From positions 4,278,001 through 4,342,000 of the forward strand of contig NZ_CP019082.1 in NCBI RefSeq assembly GCF_001956985.1: a stretch of 64,000 nucleotides of DNA, given 5' to 3'. Below are positions 56,868 to 64,000 of the stretch, one piece after another. The DNA is from Paludisphaera borealis (GTDB lineage Bacteria; Planctomycetota; Planctomycetia; Isosphaerales; Isosphaeraceae). Both the position numbers and the translations under genes were made by a program. Within the stretch, counting starts at the first letter, position 1, and every line of letters begins with the position of its first letter. Below the pieces are notes generated by a model, which had not been told where the DNA came from, ran no database searches, and saw nothing but the letters and a program-made list of their open reading frames with translations.

Positions 56868-58370
56868 ATGAAGCTGCTTCACGGCGTTGTCGTGGCGGTC
56901 GTCGTTGGGTCGGGGGCGCTGGCGACGGGCCAGGAGCCGGGGGGCGCCGGGCTGTCGCGGAGCGTTCCGGAGGAGCAGGGGGTGTCGTCGTCGGCGGTCC
57001 TCGGGTTCGTCGAGAAGGCGGACGCGACGATCGAGGGGATGCACAGCTTCATCCTGGTGCGGCACGGGCGGGTGGTGGCCGAGGGCTGGTGGTCGCCTTA
57101 CGACGCCGAGACGCGGCACCAGATGTTCTCACTGAGCAAGAGCTTCACGTCGACGGCCGTGGGGCTGGCGGTCGCGGAAGGGAAGCTGAGCGTCGACGAC
57201 CCGGTGCTCAAGTTCTTCCCCGACGACGTCCCCGAGAACCCCAGCGACAACCTCAAGGCGATGCGCGTGAGCGACCTGCTGCGGATGTCGACCGGCCACC
57301 AGATCGAGCCGAACCGGCCCGACGACAAGGTCTGGACGAAGCTCTTTCTGAGCCAGAAGGTGCCGTTCAAGCCGGGGACGCACTTCCTCTACAACACGTC
57401 GGCGACTTACATGCTCTCGGCGATCGTCCAGAAGACCGTCGGCAAGACGGTCCTCGACTACCTCGGGCCGAAGCTGTTCGAGCCGCTGGGGATCGACGAC
57501 CCGACCTGGGGGACGAGCCCGCAAGGGGTCTCGCTCGGCGGCTACGGGCTGAGCGTCCGCACCGAGGACATCGCCAAGTTCGGTCAGCTCTACTTGCAGA
57601 AGGGGAAGTGGAACGGCCAGCAGCTCGTGCCCGAAAGCTGGGTCGCCGCCGCCACCGCCCGCCAGACCTCCAACGGCAGCAACCCCAAGAGCGATTGGGA
57701 CCAGGGCTACGGCTACCAGTTCTGGCGATCCCGCCACGGCGCGTATCGCGGCGACGGGGCTTTCGGCCAGTACTGCATCGTCCTCCCCGAGCAAGACGCC
57801 GTGATCGCGATCACCAGCGGCGTGAAGAACATGCAGGCCGTGCTCGACCTCGTCTGGGACGAACTCCTCCCGGCCCTCAAATCGGAGACCCTCCCGGCCG
57901 ACGCCGCCGCCAGCCAGAAGCTCGAACAGAGGCTCAAAAGCCTGACCCTCAAACCCCAGGCCGGCGCGCCGGCCCCCGGCTCGACCGTCAAAGTCCTGGG
58001 CAAGATCTACAAGTTCCCCGCCAACGACCGGAAGCTTGAATCGATCACCCTGGAACGAGCCGGCGACGGCCCGACCACGCTGGTGATCCGTAACAACGGC
58101 GTCGACCGGCACGTCGCCTGCGCGCCCGGCGGCTGGACGAAGGGCCGACTCGTCCTCGACGGCTTGAGCGGCCCCGCCGAGCACGCCGCCGCCGTGAGCG
58201 CCGCCTGGTCGGCCGACGACGTCTACACCGCCAAGATCGCCTTCGTCGAGACCCCGTTCCTCGTCACCCTTCAACTCAAGTTCGACGGCGACCAGGTCCA
58301 CCTGACCACCGAATCGAACGTCGGCTTCGGCCCGACCAAGCGGCCGGAACTGGTCGGCAAGGCGGAGTGA
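56868..58370 (+). CDS. Secreted serine hydrolase (beta-lactamase/PBP class C fold)
   Basis: A 500-residue protein with a signal peptide (MKLLHGVVVAVVVGSGALAT). The serine hydrolase domain spans about 25-340. Its active-site motif S88-L-S-K91 is in HQMFSLSKSFTSTAVG, the second motif is FLYNTSATYMLSAIV (Tyr-Asn), and the third-motif region is near DQGYGYQFWRSRHGAYRGDG. Residues about 380-500 are a beta domain (FKFPANDRKLESITLE-like). Members of this family are esterases, D-aminopeptidases or lactamases; nothing here separates them. ATG 56868 has GGAG upstream. It has no operon partner. Confidence 0.9.
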   Translation: MKLLHGVVVAVVVGSGALATGQEPGGAGLSRSVPEEQGVSSSAVLGFVEKADATIEGMHSFILVRHGRVVAEGWWSPYDAETRHQMFSLSKSFTSTAVGLAVAEGKLSVDDPVLKFFPDDVPENPSDNLKAMRVSDLLRMSTGHQIEPNRPDDKVWTKLFLSQKVPFKPGTHFLYNTSATYMLSAIVQKTVGKTVLDYLGPKLFEPLGIDDPTWGTSPQGVSLGGYGLSVRTEDIAKFGQLYLQKGKWNGQQLVPESWVAAATARQTSNGSNPKSDWDQGYGYQFWRSRHGAYRGDGAFGQYCIVLPEQDAVIAITSGVKNMQAVLDLVWDELLPALKSETLPADAAASQKLEQRLKSLTLKPQAGAPAPGSTVKVLGKIYKFPANDRKLESITLERAGDGPTTLVIRNNGVDRHVACAPGGWTKGRLVLDGLSGPAEHAAAVSAAWSADDVYTAKIAFVETPFLVTLQLKFDGDQVHLTTESNVGFGPTKRPELVGKAE

Positions 58371-58405
58371 GGCACTGGCAACGAAGAACGTCCAATTCGG
58401 GAAAT

Positions 58406-58500
58406 TCACCACGGAGGACTCGGGGGGACTCGGAGGGTATGTGGTTGGTAGCAGAGCATGCTTATTTTCCCCTCCGTGTTCTCCGAGCCCTCCGTGGTGA
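58406..58500. repeat. Inverted repeat of the CACGGAGG family
   Basis: Left arm TCACCACGGAGGACTCGG... starting at 58406 and right arm ending CCCTCCGTGGTGA at 58500 pair over about 30 bp with mismatches, around a loop of about 30 bases. Pieces of the same family are at 22354-22381 and 22511-22523. It lies between the serine hydrolase stop and the NagA-like gene and could act as a terminator. Confidence 0.75.
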
Positions 58501-58539
58501 GTTGTTTGAGCGGCGCGGTCGCGCAAGTGGAGCATTCTG

Positions 58540-59739
58540 ATGACGCCGGATCTGTTTCTTCGCGGCCGGATCGTGTTCCCTGACCGGATCGAGCGCGGCG
58601 CGCTCGTCGTCCGGGACGGGTGGATCGTCGACGTACGGGAGGAGGGGGCGACGGCCCCGGCGGGGGCGGTCGTGGTCGACGCGGGCGACGGTCTGATCGC
58701 GCCGGGGTTCATCGATTTACATGTTCACGGAGGAGCGGGCGGCGACTTCATGGACGGGACGGTCGACGCGTTCCAGAAGGCGCTTCGGTGTCACGCGAGG
58801 CATGGCACGACGCGGCTCGCCGCGACGACGACGGTCGCCCGCCACGAGCCGATCATCGAGACGTTGAAGCTGACGCGCCGGTTCCGGCTGTCGCCCGAGC
58901 CGAACGGCTCGCGCGTGCTGGGGGCGCATTTCTACGGGCCCTATTTCCGCTATGAAGCTCGGGGGGCTCATCCCGGGGGCCCGGTCCGGCCTCCGGTCGA
59001 GGCCGAGTTCGCGCAGTATCTCGACTTCGCCGACGACCTCGTGACGGCGACGATCGCCCCCGAGATCGAAGGCGCGAAGGAGTTCGCGCTCGCCTGTCGG
59101 GCGAAGGGGGTTCGCACCAACGTCGGGCACTCGTGGGCGACGTTCGACCAGATGACCGAGGCCGTGGAATGGGGAGTGCGGCACGTCGACCACCTGTTCT
59201 GCGCGATGTCCGACAAGGCCAGGCTGCGGCAATCGCAGTCGTATCCGATGCGCGGTGGCGTCCTGGAGGCGACGCTTTACTACGACGAGCTGACGACCGA
59301 GGTGATCGCCGACGGCATGCACCTCGACGCCGGCCTGCTGTTGCTGGCGTGGAAGCTGAAAGGCCCGGACCGGCTCGCGCTCGTGACCGATTCCAGCCGT
59401 GCGCTCGACATGCCGGACGGCGTCTACCTGATCGGCCCGCTCGACGGCGGCGAGCCGCTCCTCAAGCGCGGCGGGGCCGGCCTCACGCCCGACGGCGCCG
59501 GCCTGGCGTCGAGCGTGATGGGCATGGATCACATGGTCCGCACGTTCGCGAACCTCACCGGCCGCCCCCTCTGGGAGACGATCCGGATGGCGTCGCTCAC
59601 CCCCGCCCGGATCGCCGGCCGCGACCACGACCTCGGCAGCCTCGAACAAGGCAAACGCGCCGACGTCCTCGTGCTGAACCGCGACCTCGCGGTACAGCGC
59701 GTTTTTATCGACGGGATCGAGATCCAACCAAGCGAGTGA
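58540..59739 (+). CDS. nagA: N-acetylglucosamine-6-phosphate deacetylase-like amidohydrolase
   Basis: A 399-residue amidohydrolase-superfamily enzyme with NagA features. H61-V-H63 is in IDLHVHGGAGGDFMDG. The GHS metal histidine is in TNVGHSWATFDQM, and the motif HLFCAMSDKA corresponds to HLFNAM. IADGMHLDAG and the catalytic-Asp motif LALVTDSSRALDMPDG follow. The canonical HLEGPF, whose Glu131 in E. coli binds the metal, is HFYGPYF here with Tyr132. The subfamily is therefore divergent, and activity on GlcNAc-6-P is not assured. The upstream spacer has a CACGGAGG hairpin. No nagB lies nearby. Confidence 0.8.
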   Translation: MTPDLFLRGRIVFPDRIERGALVVRDGWIVDVREEGATAPAGAVVVDAGDGLIAPGFIDLHVHGGAGGDFMDGTVDAFQKALRCHARHGTTRLAATTTVARHEPIIETLKLTRRFRLSPEPNGSRVLGAHFYGPYFRYEARGAHPGGPVRPPVEAEFAQYLDFADDLVTATIAPEIEGAKEFALACRAKGVRTNVGHSWATFDQMTEAVEWGVRHVDHLFCAMSDKARLRQSQSYPMRGGVLEATLYYDELTTEVIADGMHLDAGLLLLAWKLKGPDRLALVTDSSRALDMPDGVYLIGPLDGGEPLLKRGGAGLTPDGAGLASSVMGMDHMVRTFANLTGRPLWETIRMASLTPARIAGRDHDLGSLEQGKRADVLVLNRDLAVQRVFIDGIEIQPSE

Positions 59740-59774
59740 GGTTTGATGCGAGACCCCGCCCTCCGTTCGGCGGG

Positions 59775-60935
59775 TTATTTCGCCCGCCGCTTGACGGCGT
59801 AGCCGTACTGGGTCGGCCAGGTCGGCTCCTTGCCGAGATCGTGCTGGGCCTTGATCGCCCAGTAGGGGTCGCGGAGGAGTTCGCGGCCGATGAAGGCGAG
59901 ATCGCCGTCGCCGCCGGTGATGACCTCGTCGGCCTGGCGCGGGTCGGTGATCAGGCCGACGGCGCCGGTTAGGATTCCCGTCTCGTCGCGGATGCGGCGG
60001 GCCAGCGGAATCTGGTAGCCGCGTCCCACGGGGATCTGCGCCTTGGGGACCAGGGCGCCCGAGGAGACGTCGATCAGGTCGACGCCCAGGGCTTTGAGCC
60101 GCCCCGCCAGGACGACCGATTGGTCGAGGTCCCAGCCCCCTTCGGCCCAGTCGGTCGCCGAGATCCGCACGAACAGCGGCAGTGAATCGGGCACGATCGC
60201 CCGCATCCGTTCGGCCACGCGCAGCACCAGCCGCATCCGGTTCTCCAGGCTGCCGCCGTACTGGTCGGTCCGGTGGTTGCTCAGGGGCGAGAGGAACTCG
60301 TGCAGCAGGTAACCGTGGGCCGCGTGGATCTCGATCACCCGGAACCCGGCCTTCAGCGCCCGACGCGTGGCGGCATCGAACGCGGCGACGACCTCCTCGA
60401 TGCCGGCCTCGTCGAGGGCTTTCGGGGTCGGATCGCTTTCGTGGAACGGGATCGGGCTGGGGGCGACGACGGTCCAGGCGCCGTCCTCGGGCGTCCTGAG
60501 GCGGGCGCCCCCCTTCCAGGGCAAGTCGCAACTGGCCTTGCGGCCGGCGTGCGCGAGCTGGATGCCAGGGACCGCGCCTTGCGATTCGACGAACCGGGCG
60601 ATCCGGGCCAAGGGCTCGACGTGGTCGTCGGTCCAGATTCCCATGTCACCGGGCGAGATCCGGCCGTCGCGCGTCACGGCGGTCGCCTCGACGATCACCA
60701 GCGCGACCCCGCCCGCCGCCCGGCTCCCCAGGTGGACCAGGTGCCAGTCGTTCGCCATCCCCTCGACGGCGCTATACTGGCACATCGGCGACATCACGAT
60801 GCGGTTGCGCAAGGTGACGCCCCGGATCGTCAACGGACTGAGCAAGTCGATCTCGGGCACCTCCTGGTCGTGCTCGGTCCCGGACGTGCATCCGTGCTGC
60901 TGGTGAGCGGCGATCTGTTCGGACGATTCGGACAT
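59775..60935 (-). CDS. NADH:flavin oxidoreductase of the Old Yellow Enzyme family (YqjM/NamA-like)
   Basis: A 386-residue FMN TIM-barrel protein. Motifs: IVMSPMCQYSA (the Cys that tunes FMN in YqjM-like enzymes), GIQLAHAGRKAS (active-site His), IEIHAAHGYLLHEFLSPLSN, HRTDQYGGSLENRMRLVLRV and FVRISATDWAEGGWDL. The phosphate-binding end is GAVGLITDPRQADEVI plus DLAFIGRELLRDPYW. These enzymes reduce activated C=C bonds with NADPH. ATG 60935 has AGGAGG upstream; the frame is open to 60995 but with a weaker site. The N-terminal 30 residues (MSESSEQIAAHQQHGCTSGT) are an unusual extension. It converges on the NagA-like gene. Confidence 0.95.
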   Translation of the reverse strand: MSESSEQIAAHQQHGCTSGTEHDQEVPEIDLLSPLTIRGVTLRNRIVMSPMCQYSAVEGMANDWHLVHLGSRAAGGVALVIVEATAVTRDGRISPGDMGIWTDDHVEPLARIARFVESQGAVPGIQLAHAGRKASCDLPWKGGARLRTPEDGAWTVVAPSPIPFHESDPTPKALDEAGIEEVVAAFDAATRRALKAGFRVIEIHAAHGYLLHEFLSPLSNHRTDQYGGSLENRMRLVLRVAERMRAIVPDSLPLFVRISATDWAEGGWDLDQSVVLAGRLKALGVDLIDVSSGALVPKAQIPVGRGYQIPLARRIRDETGILTGAVGLITDPRQADEVITGGDGDLAFIGRELLRDPYWAIKAQHDLGKEPTWPTQYGYAVKRRAK

Positions 60936-61335
60936 GGCGGCCTCCTGGTGGATTGCGACGGCTTGGTATTGGCGCGACGTGGATTCAGAAATCAAAATAG
61001 GGTGGCGCGAGCATGCTTTCTCCCGTCGGGAGAAGGTGGCCGAAGGCCGGATGAGGGGGAGACGTCATCGGACTGCCTCGAAGGCCGAGGCGATCGAACA
61101 CCCCTCATCCGCCCCTGCAGGGCACCTTCTCCCGCAAGGGGAGAAGGGACTTCGGCTCCGACTCGTCTGCAACTCAAATGAAATGCAGATCACGCTCATG
61201 GCGGGATTTTACGGCCCCGGCCCCGAACTTCAAGTCGATGGGGGCTTGACCGCGATCCCGACCTCGAATAGCCTTCCTGGTTAGTTAGTAAGCATTCCTA
61301 AGTAATGGGCGGCGTGATTCCGTGGGAGGGCGGCC
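60936..61335. repeat. Inverted BIME/REP-like element in a divergent spacer
   Basis: Two copies of one unit face each other: TTTCTCCCGTCGGGAGAAGG... at 61017-61060 and its inverted partner at 61100-61148, which contains CCCCTCATCCGCCCCTGCAG. The core is a CTCCCG-GGGAGAAGGTG hairpin followed by GGCCGGATGAGGGG. The other 250 bases of this spacer hold no gene but must carry the promoters of the divergent OYE and cytochrome genes. The same family occurs at 12519-12765 and 21909-21961. Confidence 0.8.
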
Positions 61336-63600
61336 ATGAGGCGGACGGACGGGGGAATCGGCCACGGGCCGGGCTGCTGGCGAGCGCTGGGACGGGCCGT
61401 CGTCGCGTTGCTGGCGTTTGCGGTTTCGCCCCTGGCCGTGGGCGGCGACGAGGTCGATTTCGATCGGCGGGTGTCGCCGGTCCTGGCGATGCGGTGCCTG
61501 GAATGTCACGGCGTCAACACGGCGTCGGGCGGCCTCGTGCTGACGAGTGGCGAGTCGCTGGCGAAAGGCGGGGACTCAGGCGAGGTCGTCATCGCGGGGA
61601 AGCCGGAGGAGAGCGCGCTCCTGGAACGGGTGATCGCCGACGAGATGCCGCCGAAGCGCCAGGGGCAGTCGCAGAAGCTCTCCGAGCCGGAGATCCAGGC
61701 GTTGCGAGCGTGGATCGCCGCCGGCGCGAAGTGGCCCAAGGGGCGGGTGATCGACCGCGACGAGCGGACGACCTCGGTGCGCGGCGGTCGCGATTGGTGG
61801 TCGCTCCAGCCCATCGCCCGGCCGACGCCGCCGACGCCGCGACGGACCGACTGGGTCAAAAATCCGATCGACGCCTTCGTCCTCGCGAAGCTGGAATCGG
61901 CGGGGATCGACCCCGCGCCGCAATCCGATCGTCGCGTTTTGATCCGTCGCGCCTACTTCGATCTCGTCGGCCTGCCTCCCACCATCGAGGAGGTGGATGC
62001 GTTCGTGAAAGACTCTCGGCCCGACGCATATGAGCGATTGATCGCGCGGCTGCTCGAATCGCCGCACTACGGCGAGCGCTGGGGGCGGTTCTGGCTCGAC
62101 CTGGCCCGGTTCGCCGAGACCAGCGGCTACGAGCGCGATCAGGAGAAGCCCGGCGCGTGGAAGTATCGCGACTGGGTGGTGAAGTCGCTCAACGACGACA
62201 AGCCGTACGACCGCTTCGTGCTCGAACAGCTCGCCGGCGACGAGCTTCCCGACCGCGATGAGCAGACCGTGGTCGCCACCGGATTCTTGCGGCTGGGGAC
62301 CTGGAACGACGAGCCGAACGACCCGCAGGACTACAAGTACGAGCGGCTCGAAGACATGGTCCACGCGACCACGACGGCGTTCCTGGGCATGACCGTGAAG
62401 TGCGCCCGCTGTCATGATCATAAGTTCGACCCGATCCCGCAGACCGATTACTACCGGATCGCCGCGACGTTCTGGTCCGGTCCGATCGAGCCGCGCGAGC
62501 GCGAACTGCTGGGGGGACCGTCGAGCAAGGAACTGGGCTATGACGTGCTCGGGTGGACCGACGTGACGCGCGCCCCCAGCGACCTGCACCTGTTGAAGAA
62601 GGGCGAACACACGCGTCCCGGGCAGGTCGTGGCGCCGGGCGTGCTGTCGATGATCCCCGACCTCGATCGGCCGATCCCGCCGCCGCCGGCCGACGCCAAG
62701 ACGACGCGTCGCCGGCTCACGCTGGCCGAGTGGATCAACGACCCGCGCCATCCGCTGGCCGCTCGCGTCTACGTGAATCGGATCTGGCAGCACCACTTCG
62801 GCCGAGGGCTCGTGAGCACGTCCGACAACTTCGGGTTCACCGGCCAGAAGCCGTCGCATCCCGAGCTGCTCGACTGGCTGGCCGCCGAGTTCCTGCAAGG
62901 CGGTCGGAAAAGCAAACGTATGCACTATCTGATGATGACGTCGTCCGCATATCAGCAGGCGTCGTCGCATCCCGAACAGGAGTCGAACGCGCAGAAGGAC
63001 GCCGACAATCGGCTGATCTGGCACGGGACGAGGCAGAGGCAAGACGCCGAGGCGCTCCGGGACGCCATCCTCGCCGTCAGCGGCCGTCTCGACCTCCGCG
63101 TCGGCGGACCGAGCTTCAAGCCGGTGGTCAGCGCCGAAGCCCTCGAAGGCCTGTCGATGAAAGGGGGGGGCATCGTCCCGTCGCCCCCGGAGGAGCAAAA
63201 CCGGCGCAGCCTCTACATGTACTCGCGGCGCGGTCTGCTTGCTCCCTTGATGACGACGTTCGACTTCTGCGACACGACCCTCCCGTGCGGTCAGCGCGAC
63301 GTCAGCGTGGTCGCGCCCCAGGCGCTCGCCCTGCTGAACGGCGACTTCGCCCACGAGCAGAGCGACGCGACGGCGCGCCGCGTGGGCGCGATCGCCGGCC
63401 GCGACGCCTCCGCCCGGGTCCGAACGGCCTGGCGGATCGTCCTGGCGCGCGATCCCAGCGCTGCCGAGGCGACGGCGGCGCTCCGGCATCTCGATCAACA
63501 AAAACGTCAGTTCCCCGACGCATCCAAGGCGGACGACCTCGCCCTGGCGTCGCTCTGCCACGTTCTGATCAACAGCAACGAGTTCGTGTTCGTGGATTAG
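61336..63600 (+). CDS. PSCyt1/DUF1549/DUF1553 (PSD1) cytochrome c protein
   Basis: A 754-residue secreted planctomycete protein. A signal segment is at about 16-36. The N-terminal cytochrome-c-like domain has C54-L-E-C57-H58. DUF1549 follows ([40 protein letters not shown]), with a second CxxCH at C356-A-R-C359-H360 ([18 protein letters not shown]) at its end. DUF1553 closes the protein ([55 protein letters not shown]). It is probably a periplasmic redox enzyme or carrier acting on sugars. GGAGGGCGG precedes the ATG. A DUF1501 gene follows it, the usual pairing, here split by a palindrome. Confidence 0.95.
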   Translation: MRRTDGGIGHGPGCWRALGRAVVALLAFAVSPLAVGGDEVDFDRRVSPVLAMRCLECHGVNTASGGLVLTSGESLAKGGDSGEVVIAGKPEESALLERVIADEMPPKRQGQSQKLSEPEIQALRAWIAAGAKWPKGRVIDRDERTTSVRGGRDWWSLQPIARPTPPTPRRTDWVKNPIDAFVLAKLESAGIDPAPQSDRRVLIRRAYFDLVGLPPTIEEVDAFVKDSRPDAYERLIARLLESPHYGERWGRFWLDLARFAETSGYERDQEKPGAWKYRDWVVKSLNDDKPYDRFVLEQLAGDELPDRDEQTVVATGFLRLGTWNDEPNDPQDYKYERLEDMVHATTTAFLGMTVKCARCHDHKFDPIPQTDYYRIAATFWSGPIEPRERELLGGPSSKELGYDVLGWTDVTRAPSDLHLLKKGEHTRPGQVVAPGVLSMIPDLDRPIPPPPADAKTTRRRLTLAEWINDPRHPLAARVYVNRIWQHHFGRGLVSTSDNFGFTGQKPSHPELLDWLAAEFLQGGRKSKRMHYLMMTSSAYQQASSHPEQESNAQKDADNRLIWHGTRQRQDAEALRDAILAVSGRLDLRVGGPSFKPVVSAEALEGLSMKGGGIVPSPPEEQNRRSLYMYSRRGLLAPLMTTFDFCDTTLPCGQRDVSVVAPQALALLNGDFAHEQSDATARRVGAIAGRDASARVRTAWRIVLARDPSAAEATAALRHLDQQKRQFPDASKADDLALASLCHVLINSNEFVFVD

Positions 63601-63645
63601 TAGGTGGGGAGTGCGCGCGGCCGTGGCGTGAGGGTGAGACGAGTC

Positions 63646-63729
63646 TACAAGCCCGAAGCGCCAGCGAGTGAATTGCGTCGTGTAGTGAAGCGGTGTTGAG
63701 TATTCACTCGCTGGCGCTTCGGGCTTGTA
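63646..63729. repeat. Palindromic repeat, family A (28-bp arms)
   Basis: Arms of 28 bp (TACAAGCCCGAAGCGCCAGC... and complement) are perfect, around a 28-base loop. It sits between the cytochrome gene and its DUF1501 partner, 46 bases after the stop and 29 bases before the next ATG, so any co-transcript must run through the hairpin. Confidence 0.95.
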
Positions 63730-63757
63730 TTCCAAGGATTCTGCCGGGAGCACGATC

Positions 63758-64000
63758 ATGAGCGAGAAGCGGCTTTTCCCCTGCGGCAATTCGCGCCGGG
63801 AGTTTTTGTGGGAGATGGGGGGCGGCTTCGCGGGGACGGCTCTCGCGGGCATGCTGGGGCTCGACGGCTTTTTCAACCGCCCGGCCTCGGCGGCCGAACC
63901 GGTCGCGAACGCGATGGCGGCGCGTCCGGGGCATTTTCCGAGCAAGGCGAAGAACGTCATCTTCTTGATGATGAACGGCGGCCCGAGCCAGGTCGACACG
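63758..64000 (+). CDS. DUF1501 family Tat-exported protein (3' end outside window)
   Basis: The first 81 residues are visible. The Tat signal is MSEKRLFPCGNSRREFLWEM with a hydrophobic part GGGFAGTALAGMLGLDGFFN. The mature protein begins near ASAAEP and reads FPSKAKNVIFLMMNGGPSQV, which is the DUF1501 (sulfatase-like, NGGPSQVDT-type) opening. Family members normally follow PSD1 cytochromes and are expected to act in the periplasm on the same substrate. GGGAG stands upstream of ATG 63758. The rest, normally to about 480 residues, is past the window end. Confidence 0.93.
   Translation, partial: MSEKRLFPCGNSRREFLWEMGGGFAGTALAGMLGLDGFFNRPASAAEPVANAMAARPGHFPSKAKNVIFLMMNGGPSQVDT

Overview
The window is very GC-rich, densely coding bacterial DNA. 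Its gene content points to a planctomycete, most likely of the Isosphaeraceae (Paludisphaera/Singulisphaera-like; genus uncertain). The markers are a DUF1559 prepilin, a PSCyt1/DUF1549/DUF1553 cytochrome followed by a DUF1501 protein, DUF1080 and Tat-exported TIM-barrel proteins, PEP-CTERM proteins, surface proteins with an N-terminal LE-x-LEDR-x-LM-type signature, and an ECF sigma factor with a huge membrane-anchored tail. I see no rRNA, tRNA, CRISPR array, phage or transposase gene.

Layout. 1-4.4 kb: end of a secreted beta-propeller-like protein, an O-methyltransferase and a large-subunit catalase (katE). 4.6-9.2 kb: two paralogous membrane-anchored von Willebrand factor A proteins in tandem. 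9.4-12.5 kb: an ArsR-type regulator and two short-chain dehydrogenases, then nnrE and an FmdB-type zinc ribbon. 12.8-18.6 kb: a 1229-residue sigma-factor/thioredoxin fusion divergent from dnaA. 18.7-26.5 kb: a DUF1003 protein, a secreted hydrolase-like protein, a 0.9-kb repeat-filled spacer, a zinc-metallopeptidase-like TPR protein, a secreted coiled-coil protein and a decayed DUF433 gene.

26.7-33.5 kb: a LEDR-signature beta-helix protein with an inserted repeat domain, a PEP-CTERM protein and a two-gene molybdenum hydroxylase. 33.9-37.3 kb: a four-gene unit of prepilin, lipoprotein, TPR protein and integral membrane protein. 37.3-40.7 kb: a diheme cytochrome pair (minus) and an ECF sigma/membrane-partner pair (plus). 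41-53 kb: PEP-CTERM protein, ABC-2-type permease, VOC protein, TIM-barrel protein, a 1877-residue surface protein and a divergent 338-residue LEDR-signature protein. 53.3-64 kb: DUF1080, Tat TIM-barrel, isochorismatase-like, AhpD-like, beta-lactamase-like, NagA-like, Old Yellow Enzyme, PSCyt1/DUF1549/DUF1553 and DUF1501 (cut by the window end).

Most genes are monocistronic or in short pairs and many products are exported, as expected for a planctomycete that degrades complex carbohydrates. Four dispersed repeat families fill the spacers: a roughly 80-bp perfect palindrome (one copy of which forms the end of a coding sequence), a BIME-like inverted element, a CACGGAGG-based inverted repeat, and a 14-bp core repeated six times at 21.7-22.1 kb. 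The strongest candidates for something unusual are the sigma-TM-thioredoxin fusion, the paired vWA proteins, the divergent surface-protein pair around a phased AT-rich operator-like array, and the gene-terminating palindromes.
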